From the NCBI GenBank assembly GCA_051418075.1, contig JBPRGG010000104.1, positions 1 through 64,000 of the forward strand: 64,000 bases of DNA, in the 5' to 3' direction. How positions within the stretch are numbered: the stretch's first letter is position 1; every line of letters starts with the position of its first letter. This stretch comes from JBPRGG01 sp051418075 (GTDB taxonomy: Bacteria; Bacteroidota; Bacteroidia; Cytophagales; Cyclobacteriaceae). The notes beneath the pieces were generated by a model. It saw nothing but the letters and a program-made list of their open reading frames with translations, had not been told where the DNA came from and ran no database searches. The position numbers and the translations under genes were made by a program. Below, piece by piece: positions 37,458-46,470 of the stretch.

Positions 37458-38370
37458 TTTCTGTCATATTTTTAATTAACACCATACCGGGCATACCGAT
37501 TTTCAGCTGCCCCTCTGGATTGGGCACTTTTACCTTAATGGCATATACCTGGTCAGCCCTTTCTTCCCGGGTTTTAATGCCGGTAGGGGTAAATTCTGCC
37601 TCCGAAGCTATCCAGCTAATTTTTCCGGTTAGTTCATGGTATGCTGTTTGGTTTTGATCAATCAGCACACTTACCTGCTGGCCGATTTGAATATCATCCA
37701 GCTGGCTACCAGTTATGTAGGCCCTCAAGGTCATGGTGTCCAGTTTGGCCATTTTAAAAATAGGCGTACCAGGGGCTACCATCTCCGTTTCTTCCATCAT
37801 TTTTAACAAAACCTGACCAGATATGGGGGTGTAGATACAGGCATCCTGCAACTGTTCCTCTATCTGGTCGATCTGGACCTGTACACTACTTAATTCACTG
37901 ATCAAGGGCCGGTTTTGGGTGGCAATTTGCTGAATTTGTTTTTCCAGCACATTTACCTGGTCCTGCAGGTCGTCTACCTGCTTTTCCGTAGCGGCTCCCT
38001 GACGAGCCAGTTTTTGGAATCGCTCCAGCTCTTTTTCAGCATGGACCTTTTGTACCTCCATTACTTCCATTTGAGCAGATATGGAAGGTTGCCTGGACCG
38101 GATTACTTCCTTTTGGGCCATTATTTGTTTTTTCTTCAGATGTAGCTGAGTAGTATCAATCAAGCCTACCAACTGACCCTGGATATAATTCAGGCCCTCT
38201 TCTACTCTGAGGAATTTAATTTGCCCGGCATTTTGTGCCGAGACCGTGATCTCTGTGCTTTCAAAATTACCGTAGGCATCGGCCATTTCTTCCTGGTTGC
38301 TGCAACTTAAAAGCCATAAAAATAGTGGCAGGAGTAGAATCATTGAAGAAAATTGATGTTTGGTTTTCAT
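37450..38370 (-). CDS. HlyD-family periplasmic adaptor (lipoprotein)
   Basis: The membrane-fusion protein that links the inner-membrane transporter to TolC, 306 residues. The signal peptide ends in LWLLSCSNQ, so it is probably lipid-anchored. A lipoyl half-motif (STEITVSAQNAGQIKFLRVEEG) is followed by a long alpha-helical hairpin (about 75-175, heptad-like, rich in Gln and Glu). The second lipoyl half is ACIYTPISGQVLLKMMEE, followed by the beta-barrel. It sits between the tolC and ATPase genes. Confidence 0.88.
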   Translation of the reverse strand: MKTKHQFSSMILLLPLFLWLLSCSNQEEMADAYGNFESTEITVSAQNAGQIKFLRVEEGLNYIQGQLVGLIDTTQLHLKKKQIMAQKEVIRSRQPSISAQMEVMEVQKVHAEKELERFQKLARQGAATEKQVDDLQDQVNVLEKQIQQIATQNRPLISELSSVQVQIDQIEEQLQDACIYTPISGQVLLKMMEETEMVAPGTPIFKMAKLDTMTLRAYITGSQLDDIQIGQQVSVLIDQNQTAYHELTGKISWIASEAEFTPTGIKTREERADQVYAIKVKVPNPEGQLKIGMPGMVLIKNMTEND

Positions 38371-38372
38371 AA

Positions 38373-39701
38373 TTATGGTAATTTATGTTCTATAATTCCT
38401 TTTTCAAGCCAGAAACTGACCTTTTTTTGAACCAGCTGAACTTGGTGCATTTCCAGGTTCAGGATGGCTTGCTGCCGGGCAGTAACCTGATCAATAAAGT
38501 CGGTGGAAACGATGACACCAGCATCCAGTTGGGCCGATAACAATTGGGTGATTTCTTCCTGCATTTCCACAATTTCCCGGTCTTCTGAGATGGTTTGTTG
38601 TAATTGCTCCATATCCTGAATTAACTGGATCAAACGGGTTTGAATTTGACGTTCCAGGTTTTGCAGCCTGGTATCAATGATCTGATTACGAACTTTTAAT
38701 ATTTCTTTTTGCCTGACACCCTGTTGCCAATCCCACAAGAGCCAATTGGCCTTGATGCCCAACAGGTAAAAAGTACTGGTACTGTTGTCGAAAAAATTGT
38801 AGGGATTGGGATAGCCTACCCCGCCTTGTATAAAAGCTGCAATTTTGGGCCGGTATTGAGAAGAAATCATATTATTCTGGGTATTCAAAGATTGTTTTTG
38901 CAGACTCATTGCCTGTAAGGCCGGTCGATTGACCTTTGAAAGGTTCACTGCTTCCTCCGGAATTTCAGGGGTTTTGAATTCCGTATTTTCCCCAATATCC
39001 TGACCCAGCAATAAAGAAAAAACATTCAGATAAGCTTGTTTTTGATTGTGCTCCTTATTGATCTGTTGCCTCAGTTTTAACAATTCGGTTTCCATTTTCA
39101 AAACTTCGCTTTCCATCAAAATCCCATTGCTCAACCGGGCCTGGAGCATTTCTAATTTTTTAGTCAGAGTATTACGGGTCAGTTGAAGTGTTTCGGTACG
39201 TTTTTCCGACATAAGTAGGGCAAAATAAAGCTGTGTCACCTGCTCTTTAAGCTGATGCAGGTCAGCTTCTACCTGTTTCTGATTTTGCTGGAGTTGTTCA
39301 TTTTGCAATTGTCTTTGTATGCTATTGAAACCACCATCATAGATGGTCTGGTCCAGGTTCAGATAAACCTGTCCTCTTTCATGAGGCAGTTCCAGGTCTT
39401 CTGCACCTGGTGGTAGAAACCCAAGTTGTACCACATCCGATTGATAGGTGGCCTGGCCCATCAGTTGGATTTTTGGTAAATAGCGGGAGGATATATTTTC
39501 CAGTTCCAGCTTGGCTATTTGCTGGTAATATTCATTTTGTTTTAATATGGGAAAATTATGTTCTGCCATTTCCAGACTTTTTGCCAGATCCATTTGGGCA
39601 GGTTGGGCCCAGGCCGGACCGGATAACCCTAAAAGGATCAGCAGTTTACCCTTTTGAATAAATCGGGAGAATGTTTTTTTAAGATCAGATCGTGTTTTCA
39701 T
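38373..39701 (-). CDS. TolC-family outer membrane efflux protein
   Basis: The outer-membrane channel of the export system, 442 residues. The signal peptide ends in SGPAWAQPAQM. Two repeats of long coiled-coil helices with interspersed beta-strands follow, with NLDQTIYDGG and later LGIKANWLLWDWQQGVRQKE as the strand-plus-helix junctions typical of TolC. An operator-like palindrome (39707-39722) ends 5 bp before its start codon. It is separated from tetR by only 40 bp and is the first structural gene of the operon. Confidence 0.9.
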   Translation of the reverse strand: MKTRSDLKKTFSRFIQKGKLLILLGLSGPAWAQPAQMDLAKSLEMAEHNFPILKQNEYYQQIAKLELENISSRYLPKIQLMGQATYQSDVVQLGFLPPGAEDLELPHERGQVYLNLDQTIYDGGFNSIQRQLQNEQLQQNQKQVEADLHQLKEQVTQLYFALLMSEKRTETLQLTRNTLTKKLEMLQARLSNGILMESEVLKMETELLKLRQQINKEHNQKQAYLNVFSLLLGQDIGENTEFKTPEIPEEAVNLSKVNRPALQAMSLQKQSLNTQNNMISSQYRPKIAAFIQGGVGYPNPYNFFDNSTSTFYLLGIKANWLLWDWQQGVRQKEILKVRNQIIDTRLQNLERQIQTRLIQLIQDMEQLQQTISEDREIVEMQEEITQLLSAQLDAGVIVSTDFIDQVTARQQAILNLEMHQVQLVQKKVSFWLEKGIIEHKLP

Positions 39702-39706
39702 AATGT

Positions 39707-39722
39707 TTACCTGTTTGGGTAA
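39707..39722. promoter_or_regulatory. TetR operator O1
   Basis: TTACCTGTTTGGGTAA: an imperfect palindrome next to the tolC start codon, 15 of 16 bases identical to each of the other two copies (40365 and 40415 differ only in the centre and half-site ends). Confidence 0.7.
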
Positions 39723-39741
39723 TTAATGCTCAAAATTTTTT

Positions 39742-40362
39742 TTATGGTTGCAAAGCGTTTTTAACAAACGTCTTGATTTGTACCTTTCGTTGTAGCATGA
39801 GATTCTTAAATTGTTTTTGATCCAACTGAAAAATACCCTGCAGCATGGGTTTACCAATAAATGGGAATACACACATCGCCACAATGTTCATTAATAAATG
39901 TTTAGGATCTATAGGTCTGATTCTGCCAGCTTCCATTTCTTTTTCAACTGCTGTAAAAAACTCCTGAAGATCGGGCCGGTTTTTGGAAGTCATAACTCTG
40001 TTTACAAATGCTTCGGCATTTAAATTTAATTCATTGATCACAAACCGTGGTATGGCCGGGTTCATTAATAGAAGGTCAAGGTATTTATCAATTAAAAGAT
40101 CAAGCTTTTCCTGTAAAGGTTTTTCAGTGGAAAGAAGGGCATTTATGGAACCGAACAGGTGGTTAAAGGCTTTTACAAAGATGGCTTCGAACAATTTGTT
40201 TTTGGTTCGAAAGTAGTAATGTAACAACCCCTTATTTATATGCGCTTTATCTGCGATTTCCTGCATGCGGGCCCCATCAAATCCTTTATCCTGAAAGACC
40301 TCCTCTGCTGCTTTCAATATTTTTTCCTGGGTGGATTGATCTGATTTATCTGCTGAACTCAT
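39742..40362 (-). CDS. TetR-family transcriptional repressor of the efflux operon
   Basis: A 206-residue regulator. The N-terminal helix-turn-helix is ILKAAEEVFQDKGFDGARMQEIADKAHINKG (written in parts: ILKAAEEVFQDKGF, then ARMQEIADKAHINKGLLHYY). The C-terminal ligand domain is of the CecR/YbiH type (about 60-206). It heads the operon with tolC, HlyD, ATPases and permeases and is flanked by three copies of a palindrome, two before its own start and one before tolC. This predicts autoregulation and repression of the pump until an inducer binds. Confidence 0.9.
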   Translation of the reverse strand: MSSADKSDQSTQEKILKAAEEVFQDKGFDGARMQEIADKAHINKGLLHYYFRTKNKLFEAIFVKAFNHLFGSINALLSTEKPLQEKLDLLIDKYLDLLLMNPAIPRFVINELNLNAEAFVNRVMTSKNRPDLQEFFTAVEKEMEAGRIRPIDPKHLLMNIVAMCVFPFIGKPMLQGIFQLDQKQFKNLMLQRKVQIKTFVKNALQP

Positions 40363-40364
40363 AT

Positions 40365-40380
40365 TTACCTATTTGGGTAA
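40365..40380. promoter_or_regulatory. TetR operator O2
   Basis: TTACCTATTTGGGTAA, two bases before the tetR start codon, centred exactly 50 bp from O3. It probably blocks transcription from the promoter between O2 and O3. Confidence 0.7.
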
Positions 40381-40414
40381 TTTTATTTAAAGATACGCGA
40401 TTGTTTATAATATG

Positions 40415-40430
40415 TTACCCGTTTGGGTAA
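40415..40430. promoter_or_regulatory. TetR operator O3
   Basis: TTACCCGTTTGGGTAA: a perfect inverted repeat TTACCC/GGGTAA with a 4-base centre, the best match of the three sites. Confidence 0.75.
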
Positions 40431-40493
40431 ATATTTTTTGCAAAAATTCAAAAGTTTGCTATTGATACGTTAAAATTCCGCTATATGAGGGAA

Positions 40494-41438
40494 TTAGTTG
40501 CTCCACCAGTTAACCAGAGGAAGTTTCATGATCCGTGATCTGGTAATTTGATCTTTTACCAGCGCACATACATCGTTGAGTGAATGAATGGCGCAGGGGG
40601 GAAATTCGATCCGTAGATGGTTCTGGATGTGCTGAAAAAATGGTTCCCGGTCTCTATTACCCAGTAAAGCTTTTAAATCTGTAGAAAGATCAGCCTGAGC
40701 TACTGATATTTTATATATACCGCTGATGATATTGACAAAACTGAAAAGCAGATGATTGATGGCTATGTTTTTATCATAGACGATATCTGATTGTTCGATC
40801 AGTCCGGAATGGTCATAAAGTAGCTCCTGTTGTAAAAAGCCATTGATATTCCAGTTGAGCCATCGTCCTACCCTTTTATTTTGGCTTTCATAACCATAAT
40901 TCTGTAAAAAAGTACGAAAAGGATGATAGGTTTTATGCAAACCACTTTCCGGATGATTAAGATCCTGAAGGATGTAATTTCTAAGTATGGGTTCTTCATA
41001 AACATTTTTATCCAGGAGAAAATAGGATGTAGAATTATATGCCTGGCTATGGATCAGTTCAACGTAATAAGTAAATAATTGCTGATATTCAGTTTCATTT
41101 TCCGTGAAATAGGAAAGGTTGATGGTTTCTGGAAGGTTTACCAGGGCTTTGGAGGCAAACATACCTTCACTTTCATTGAGGAATAGGTTCAGATTCAGGT
41201 GTTCGATTTGTATCACTTTGCCCGGTAGTTGCTGGCAAACCAGTAATCCCTCAGAGTCACAAGTGTCAATATAAAAGAAAATTTTTACCTGACGCTGATC
41301 TGCTGCCAGCAATGCATTTTTTAATTCATGAAGCACCGATTCATGATAGGAGGTAGAGATGAATATAATTTTTTCAACGGCCTGCTCTACCAGTTGGGTT
41401 ATTTTAGTTGAAAAATTATCGGGTGCAATGAGCTTCAT
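40494..41438 (-). CDS. Protein of unknown function
   Basis: A 314-residue cytoplasmic protein with no signal peptide or membrane helix. The N-terminal 80 residues alternate beta-strands and helices (KIIFISTSYHESVLHELKNAL, KIFFYIDTCDSEGLL), an arrangement that resembles one half of a phospholipase D-like domain, but no HKD motif is present. The rest is helical with many Asn and Gln. I do not recognise the family. The start at ATG 41438 is chosen over a TTG seven codons upstream. It lies upstream of tetR on the same strand, separated by 131 bp that include O2 and O3. Confidence 0.7.
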   Translation of the reverse strand: MKLIAPDNFSTKITQLVEQAVEKIIFISTSYHESVLHELKNALLAADQRQVKIFFYIDTCDSEGLLVCQQLPGKVIQIEHLNLNLFLNESEGMFASKALVNLPETINLSYFTENETEYQQLFTYYVELIHSQAYNSTSYFLLDKNVYEEPILRNYILQDLNHPESGLHKTYHPFRTFLQNYGYESQNKRVGRWLNWNINGFLQQELLYDHSGLIEQSDIVYDKNIAINHLLFSFVNIISGIYKISVAQADLSTDLKALLGNRDREPFFQHIQNHLRIEFPPCAIHSLNDVCALVKDQITRSRIMKLPLVNWWSN

Positions 41439-41604
41439 GTTTCCAGTTTTGGAGCTCAAATTATCATTAATAATTCCTTTTTACAATAGACTGTTTCCGG
41501 TTTTCTTACATCGGAAGGAAACCCGTAAATTCGATGGGGAAAGGTATTCAGATAAGGCTTTGGATCGATTAAAAGATCAGGAAATGAAGCAGTAGCTATG
41601 GTAA

Positions 41605-42249
41605 TTAAAGCGTTTGCCAAAGTACTTTGATCCCGCTGATCAAAAACTGGATGCTGATGGCACCCACGATCAGGCCCATGATCCGGTTAAATATTTTCAT
41701 ACCATGTTCGCTAATAATTCGCTTGATATAAATCATGTTTCGGAGGATCAAATAACTGCCCAGGCAACAGATTACAATCGAAAGGATCAGGCTGAGGTAT
41801 CCCAAAAATTCACCAGTCTGGGTTCTTAGGGAAAGCAGGGTAGCAAACAAACCCGGGCCCAGAATAATCGGAATGCCCAGGGGTATCACTGATATATCTT
41901 CTTTTAAAATAGCTTGTTCCTGCTCCGGTTTACTGTAATTTACTTTTTGGTTTCCACCCTGCACCATATTAATAGCCATTAAAAGCAAAACGATACCACC
42001 AATGGCTTTTACTGAGTTGATGGAGATGTCAAAAATCTCAAGGATCAGGTTTCCCACAAAAAACGTGGCAATCATACCGATAAATACTGCCAGGGTATTA
42101 CTTTTACTAATATGTCTGACCGATTGCTTAATGTGGGTATCATCCTGCATGAGAGACAACATAATAGCCCCTGCAGATAAAGGATTCATAATAGAAAAAA
42201 GGGCTATGGTATTTTTAACCAGTTCTGCAAAAAAATCAGCCAGATTCAT
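41605..42249 (-). CDS. MarC family integral membrane protein
   Basis: A 214-residue protein with six predicted membrane helices. The family start ALFSIMNPLSAGAIMLSLM (about 16-34) is clear, and a second conserved block IPLGIPIILGPGLFATLL lies near residue 125. The role of the family is not established, since the earlier drug-resistance claim for MarC was not confirmed. It is transcribed alone, downstream of nothing obvious. Confidence 0.85.
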   Translation of the reverse strand: MNLADFFAELVKNTIALFSIMNPLSAGAIMLSLMQDDTHIKQSVRHISKSNTLAVFIGMIATFFVGNLILEIFDISINSVKAIGGIVLLLMAINMVQGGNQKVNYSKPEQEQAILKEDISVIPLGIPIILGPGLFATLLSLRTQTGEFLGYLSLILSIVICCLGSYLILRNMIYIKRIISEHGMKIFNRIMGLIVGAISIQFLISGIKVLWQTL

Positions 42250-42439
42250 TTCAAAAAATATTTAAAGTACCTGGGACAAATTTAATAACTCAGACCGCCT
42301 GAACCAAACAACCTGGTCAAGTAAAATACAGTTGGACGATTTGTAAATTGTATTTATCGAATAAAAAGTTTGTCTGAGCGAATATATTTTCCTTTTCTAA
42401 GCCAAGGGGTATATATAACAAACACAACCCCTAATTGCT

Positions 42440-42805
42440 ATGAATATATTTTTAATTTTATGGAATTTTAGTAAAAGACTTTTTTTGTTAGATCAGAAAA
42501 ATCAAATCCATCACAATATTTTGATGGTCATATTACTTAGTTTATTTGCAGTTTCATTAGTTTCAATCATATTAATCATACTTAATTTTATGTTAGAACA
42601 ATTCGAGATCTTTAATGCCACCCAAAATTTAATGAATCACACGGTTATATTGGTATTTATGGCAGGCTGTCTGGCTGGTTCGTTTATCACCCTCTATTGC
42701 ACCCGAAGGGAGTATAAAGGCTATGAAATTGATTTGTCCCGTCAGTTGACAGACCTGGAAAAAGAAGTGAACTCTTTGGAAAATAACCTGAATAAAATCA
42801 GGTAA
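42440..42805 (+). CDS. Small membrane protein with C-terminal coiled coil
   Basis: A 121-residue protein. Two hydrophobic segments (about 27-51 and 67-86) are followed by a charged helix with heptad spacing (SRQLTDLEKEVNSLENNL). It resembles LapA-type or other small scaffold proteins in layout only. I do not recognise the family. It stands between a MarC gene and a patatin gene, on the opposite strand to both. Confidence 0.65.
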   Translation: MNIFLILWNFSKRLFLLDQKNQIHHNILMVILLSLFAVSLVSIILIILNFMLEQFEIFNATQNLMNHTVILVFMAGCLAGSFITLYCTRREYKGYEIDLSRQLTDLEKEVNSLENNLNKIR

Positions 42806-43049
42806 TCAAAATTCTGGCAGGATAATTGTAAAAGATTTAGGGAACTCTGAAATAAGAAAAAATTAAAAAATATCTTTAGAAACAAGTGCCATTTTTCAGA
42901 AAAAATAGTTCCCTCAACCTTCATCTATTGCTTACTTAAAGTAACACCAAAATAATGCCAAATCTGTATATGAAGCTCCAATAGGCATTTTGCTTGAAAA
43001 TGGGGAATGTTTTCCCCAAAATGTTGGGTAATTTTTCCTAATTTCCCTA

Positions 43050-43868
43050 TTAATTTAATAAGCCAAAGAACCTTCCAGCCAAAGAGCCTTTAGGCTTGTT
43101 TTTAAGCTGAAGCTCGTTTTGCTCAATCATTTTCAGCGTATTTTGGTATCCAATTTCAAATATTTCTTCCTGTTTTGATTGTTGCATAAGGGCATAGTCT
43201 TTTAAGGCGGTAGGTTCAATTAGAAAGTCCAGCTTTTTGAGATTGGATCTGACATTACCCCAAATAGCCAGGTGAAAGACCCGGTCAATCATATCTGATA
43301 GCTTTTTGATTTCACCTATTTCCCTGATCGGATTTACGTTTACACCAATCAGGTTAGTACATTTGTCCTGTAGCGGTTCCACAGGTAAATTACTGATCAA
43401 TCCTCCATCCAGGAACATACGATCATTCAGATTTACCGGATTGAAAAGGATGGGGAAGGCAGAGGCGGCTTGTAAAACTGGTATCAATTCTCCCTGGCTA
43501 AACACCTCCTGGCTGCCTTCCTGAATATTTGTGGCGGTAATATACAAAGGAATCTTCAGGTCTTCGAAGGTTTTGGCTTTCAGGTAGTTTTTTATCTTGT
43601 CAAATAAGCGACTGGTAGAAAAAATGTTTTTTTGGCTTAATGAAACCCTGATAAACCGGTAAATATTATGCTCTTTAAAGATCCGGAGTATTTGATCTGG
43701 AGACATACCAGAAGCATAAAATGCGCCTACAATTGCTCCCATACTTGTACCGGAAAGCACATCGGGGAATATTCCGTTTTCATTTAGAGCTTTTAAAACA
43801 CCCAGGTGAGCTATGCCCCGGGCAGCCCCTCCGGATAACACAATTCCGGTATGGTAAGAAGTTTTCAT
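43050..43868 (-). CDS. Patatin-like phospholipase (RssA type)
   Basis: A cytoplasmic serine lipase/acyl hydrolase of 272 residues. The oxyanion loop SGGAARGIAHLG, the nucleophile S42 in GTSMG and the catalytic D154 in FLDGGLISNLPV are all present, so the catalytic dyad is intact. The N-terminus matches RssA/YchK proteins. The substrate is not known. Confidence 0.9.
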   Translation of the reverse strand: MKTSYHTGIVLSGGAARGIAHLGVLKALNENGIFPDVLSGTSMGAIVGAFYASGMSPDQILRIFKEHNIYRFIRVSLSQKNIFSTSRLFDKIKNYLKAKTFEDLKIPLYITATNIQEGSQEVFSQGELIPVLQAASAFPILFNPVNLNDRMFLDGGLISNLPVEPLQDKCTNLIGVNVNPIREIGEIKKLSDMIDRVFHLAIWGNVRSNLKKLDFLIEPTALKDYALMQQSKQEEIFEIGYQNTLKMIEQNELQLKNKPKGSLAGRFFGLLN

Positions 43869-44000
43869 ATTAGTTTACAAAATGGTCTTACATATCAACT
43901 TATAAATGTGAATTTAGTTGATCCTGATACGTTGGTTGAGTAACTATAAAGGATTATGTCTGTTAATAAAATATATGCTGGTTTTTAAAATTAAATCCAA

Positions 44001-44534
44001 ATGAATTACAGAACCATAACCTTGTTTTTTATTATTTCAATCTATAGCTGCGAGAGAGATGCTGGAGAATCCTATAGCTATGATGACTGGGATGTGAACC
44101 GCGATGCATATATCGATAGAAGTGAATTTAATCAGACCTTCCCCTCTGTAAATGAAGATCAATCCTGGGATACCAATAATGATTATGTTATTAATCAGGA
44201 TGAGTTTTTTGAAGGTAATTTTGATGCCTGGGATATAGATGATGATGGTGTGATTGATGAAGCAGAATGGATGGAGGTAAGAGAAGATTTAGGTATGGAT
44301 GAAGACTCCGAATATGGCTTGTTTGATACCTGGGATATTGATGCCAATGAAGGGGTAGATACGAACGAATATACTCAACAGATGGAAAAGATCAATGTGT
44401 TTAACCGTTGGGATATGGACAGAGACCAGGGTATAAGTCATGAAGAGTATACTGAAGGAATGTTTAACCGGTGGGATCAGGATAAGGATCAAAGAATTTC
44501 AGAATCGGAGTTTGAACGGATGAATAATAATTAG
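44001..44534 (+). CDS. EF-hand calcium-binding lipoprotein
   Basis: A 177-residue acidic protein. The N-terminal hydrophobic segment ends in SIYSCERD, so it is probably a lipoprotein. Six EF-hand-like loops follow, mostly introduced by Trp-Asp: DWDVNRDAYIDRSEF, SWDTNNDYVINQDEF, AWDIDDDGVIDEAEW, TWDIDANEGVDTNEY, RWDMDRDQGISHEEY, RWDQDKDQRISESEF. It is a paralogue of the secreted protein at 21332-21931 and shares the same W-D repeat style, but it is anchored rather than free. Function is unknown beyond probable calcium binding. Confidence 0.85.
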   Translation: MNYRTITLFFIISIYSCERDAGESYSYDDWDVNRDAYIDRSEFNQTFPSVNEDQSWDTNNDYVINQDEFFEGNFDAWDIDDDGVIDEAEWMEVREDLGMDEDSEYGLFDTWDIDANEGVDTNEYTQQMEKINVFNRWDMDRDQGISHEEYTEGMFNRWDQDKDQRISESEFERMNNN

Positions 44535-44652
44535 TGTTATTTGCTAAAGAAAGTTTTCGGGTTTAACAGATTTAGAGAATTCCTTTTCCTGACTATAAAT
44601 CTGATTTGCCTAATAATCAAAACTACTTTTAATTAATCTGCTGTTGAGTAAT

Positions 44653-45819
44653 TTAATGAAGCAGACTCGCCGCCTTGATTTGCCGGGACAGTTCTTCTAC
44701 CTGCGATACATCATCAATCCATTCAATGGTGAAATTAATTTCCCTTGTTTCATCCGGGTCCAAATGTTGTTCAGGGGCCACAGTGGGATCTGTGTTACTA
44801 TCATGATCCAGGGCGCTGGCTCCAAATTCTATACCCATTCCATCCCAGTTGTTTTGCAGCACAGGTGTTCCATCAGGCCAGGTAAACTCTTTGCTACCTG
44901 CTCCTCCACTACAGAACCAGGTTTGAAAATAAGGAGATGGGGGTGTTTTCACTAATACACCTGGTCCGTCAGGATATTTTAATAAACTGGTACAGAATTC
45001 ATCCTGGCTACTGTAATTAAGATCCTGGTAAATGATCCCCTGCTCCAGGCGTTGTTCAGGAACAGGAGCAGGGTTCCAGGTAGCGAAATCAGCAGGAAGA
45101 CTTCCTCCTCCCCTGGGAAATGCTCTTTTAGCCGGTACCAGGTACTCTGCTGCTACTGCCGGTTGGAAAGTGACATGATAGCCCCAATCAGGTGTAGAAG
45201 GACTATTAGTTACATTTTTAAAGCGATCCCTGATGCCAATATGAGGTTTTAACCGGTCTATTTCATAGCGCCGGGTCACTTTATATAGTTTATCCCCATT
45301 TTCGTACCATTTTCCTTCATAATTACCGGCATTGGTTCGGGTATAAAAGCTTGCCTCCAGAAAAATTTTGTCAGAAACTACTGACAGCACCACATCATTT
45401 ACTGGTATGGCATGTACATCACCATGTAAAACTTTTAACACGCCAGTAGACTGGTCCTGGTAAGGCATGCCCCAATTATCCAGACCTAATAGTTCAATCC
45501 CGGCCATAAAGGTTTTGATATACATAAAACCGGGAGCCGGTTGTTGATTGATATGCAGGGAGGATCCTGCCAAATCCAGTTGTTGGGGATCATATAAAGG
45601 GGAGGGAGGATTCCAGAATACTGGCCGGTGATTGATCCAGGCCTGGCCCAATGAAAATCCACGAGAGGGAAAAAATTCAATTTCAAGGTCCTGAACCTTT
45701 ATATACAATCTATTGACTGATTTCGGATCTTCATCCTGATGTATTAATTCTACTTTAACAGATCCCTGGTCGTATAGCACTATTGGTTGATCAATGGATT
45801 GAGCACAATTAATTAGCAT
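44653..45819 (-). CDS. DUF4432 family protein (aldose 1-epimerase-like fold)
   Basis: A 388-residue protein with a galactose mutarotase-like fold. The blocks EFFPSRGFSLGQAWINHRPVFW, VLHGDVHAIPVNDV and GYHVTFQPAVAAEYLVPA are characteristic of DUF4432, which acts on or senses sugars of unknown identity. The ATG at 45819 is chosen because the 14 residues upstream of it do not look like part of the domain. It is followed, on the other strand, by the wreck of a sugar-acid dehydratase gene (45970-46470), so the region may once have held a sugar catabolic cluster. Confidence 0.8.
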   Translation of the reverse strand: MLINCAQSIDQPIVLYDQGSVKVELIHQDEDPKSVNRLYIKVQDLEIEFFPSRGFSLGQAWINHRPVFWNPPSPLYDPQQLDLAGSSLHINQQPAPGFMYIKTFMAGIELLGLDNWGMPYQDQSTGVLKVLHGDVHAIPVNDVVLSVVSDKIFLEASFYTRTNAGNYEGKWYENGDKLYKVTRRYEIDRLKPHIGIRDRFKNVTNSPSTPDWGYHVTFQPAVAAEYLVPAKRAFPRGGGSLPADFATWNPAPVPEQRLEQGIIYQDLNYSSQDEFCTSLLKYPDGPGVLVKTPPSPYFQTWFCSGGAGSKEFTWPDGTPVLQNNWDGMGIEFGASALDHDSNTDPTVAPEQHLDPDETREINFTIEWIDDVSQVEELSRQIKAASLLH

Positions 45820-45969
45820 AGTAATATTTGTTTCTGAGTATTGGTAAATTACTAAAGTCAAATATGGTTAAAAATCAGAAGAATCTGAAATGGACAAAAA
45901 TTTATTGTTTTGCTCCTTGTGGCTGAATTTTAAAGCATGTTTTTTTGTAGAAAGATTAATGACCAATAA

Positions 45970-46470
45970 GTGCTTTAATTTTATTAGCAAAACTTCAAGG
46001 GTTGCAGTTTCATTTGCTGTTTTGTGGGTCCAGCGCCCGTTATGCCCTGTTCCTCAAAAGCCGTTTGCTGGGAGAAAATCCCTGTCACATAGAAAGATTG
46101 TTTTGTAGGATAAAGCAGTTTGGTGGCCATGCCCCGGCAGGCAGGTGGCGTTTGTGCAGTGGAGATGGCACTGTGGGATCTGGCCGACAAAGCTTACCAG
46201 ATACTGGTTTATCAAATGTTGGGCGGAAAATTCAGGGATGCCATCAGGTTATTTTGTGATACAACCAAAACAAGTGACGAAGGATTGGAGAAGATGGTGA
46301 GTTATGTCACCAGAGTACGCAAGACAGAAGGATATGATATTCCTTTGGCAGCTGATCATTTTGGCCACTTTGATGGGATAAGGATCGTTCCTGGGACAGG
46401 ATCTGGAGCTAGAGGCTCATTATTTCCTCAGCCATGGAAAATTAAAAATGATAGGTCAGGGTTTGATATG
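45970..46470 (+). pseudogene. Decayed mandelate racemase/muconate lactonizing enzyme-type (enolase superfamily) gene
   Basis: One frame reads LKSRLLGENPCHIERLFCRIKQFGGHA (near 46050-46135) and then shifts. The next frame (46120-46491) reads RQAGGVCAVEMALWDLADKAYQ and QMLGGKFRDAIRLFCDTT, then DIPLAADHFGHFDG. These are the family's N-domain and first barrel strands. After this the sequence jumps to a tail like the C-terminus of the family (KNDRSGFDM against a usual VPDRPGLGFDM). So at least one frameshift and one internal deletion are present. The 5' end is not clear. Its 3' end overlaps the convergent gene. Confidence 0.65.

Noticed and set aside
40494..41438. Phospholipase D assignment for the unknown protein
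   Set aside because: No HxK(x)4D motif is present, so only a vague fold resemblance remains.
41359..41595. 78-residue plus-strand frame
   Set aside because: Mostly antisense to the unknown protein at 40494-41438. Only the short tail 41461-41595 is free, and it shows no domain.
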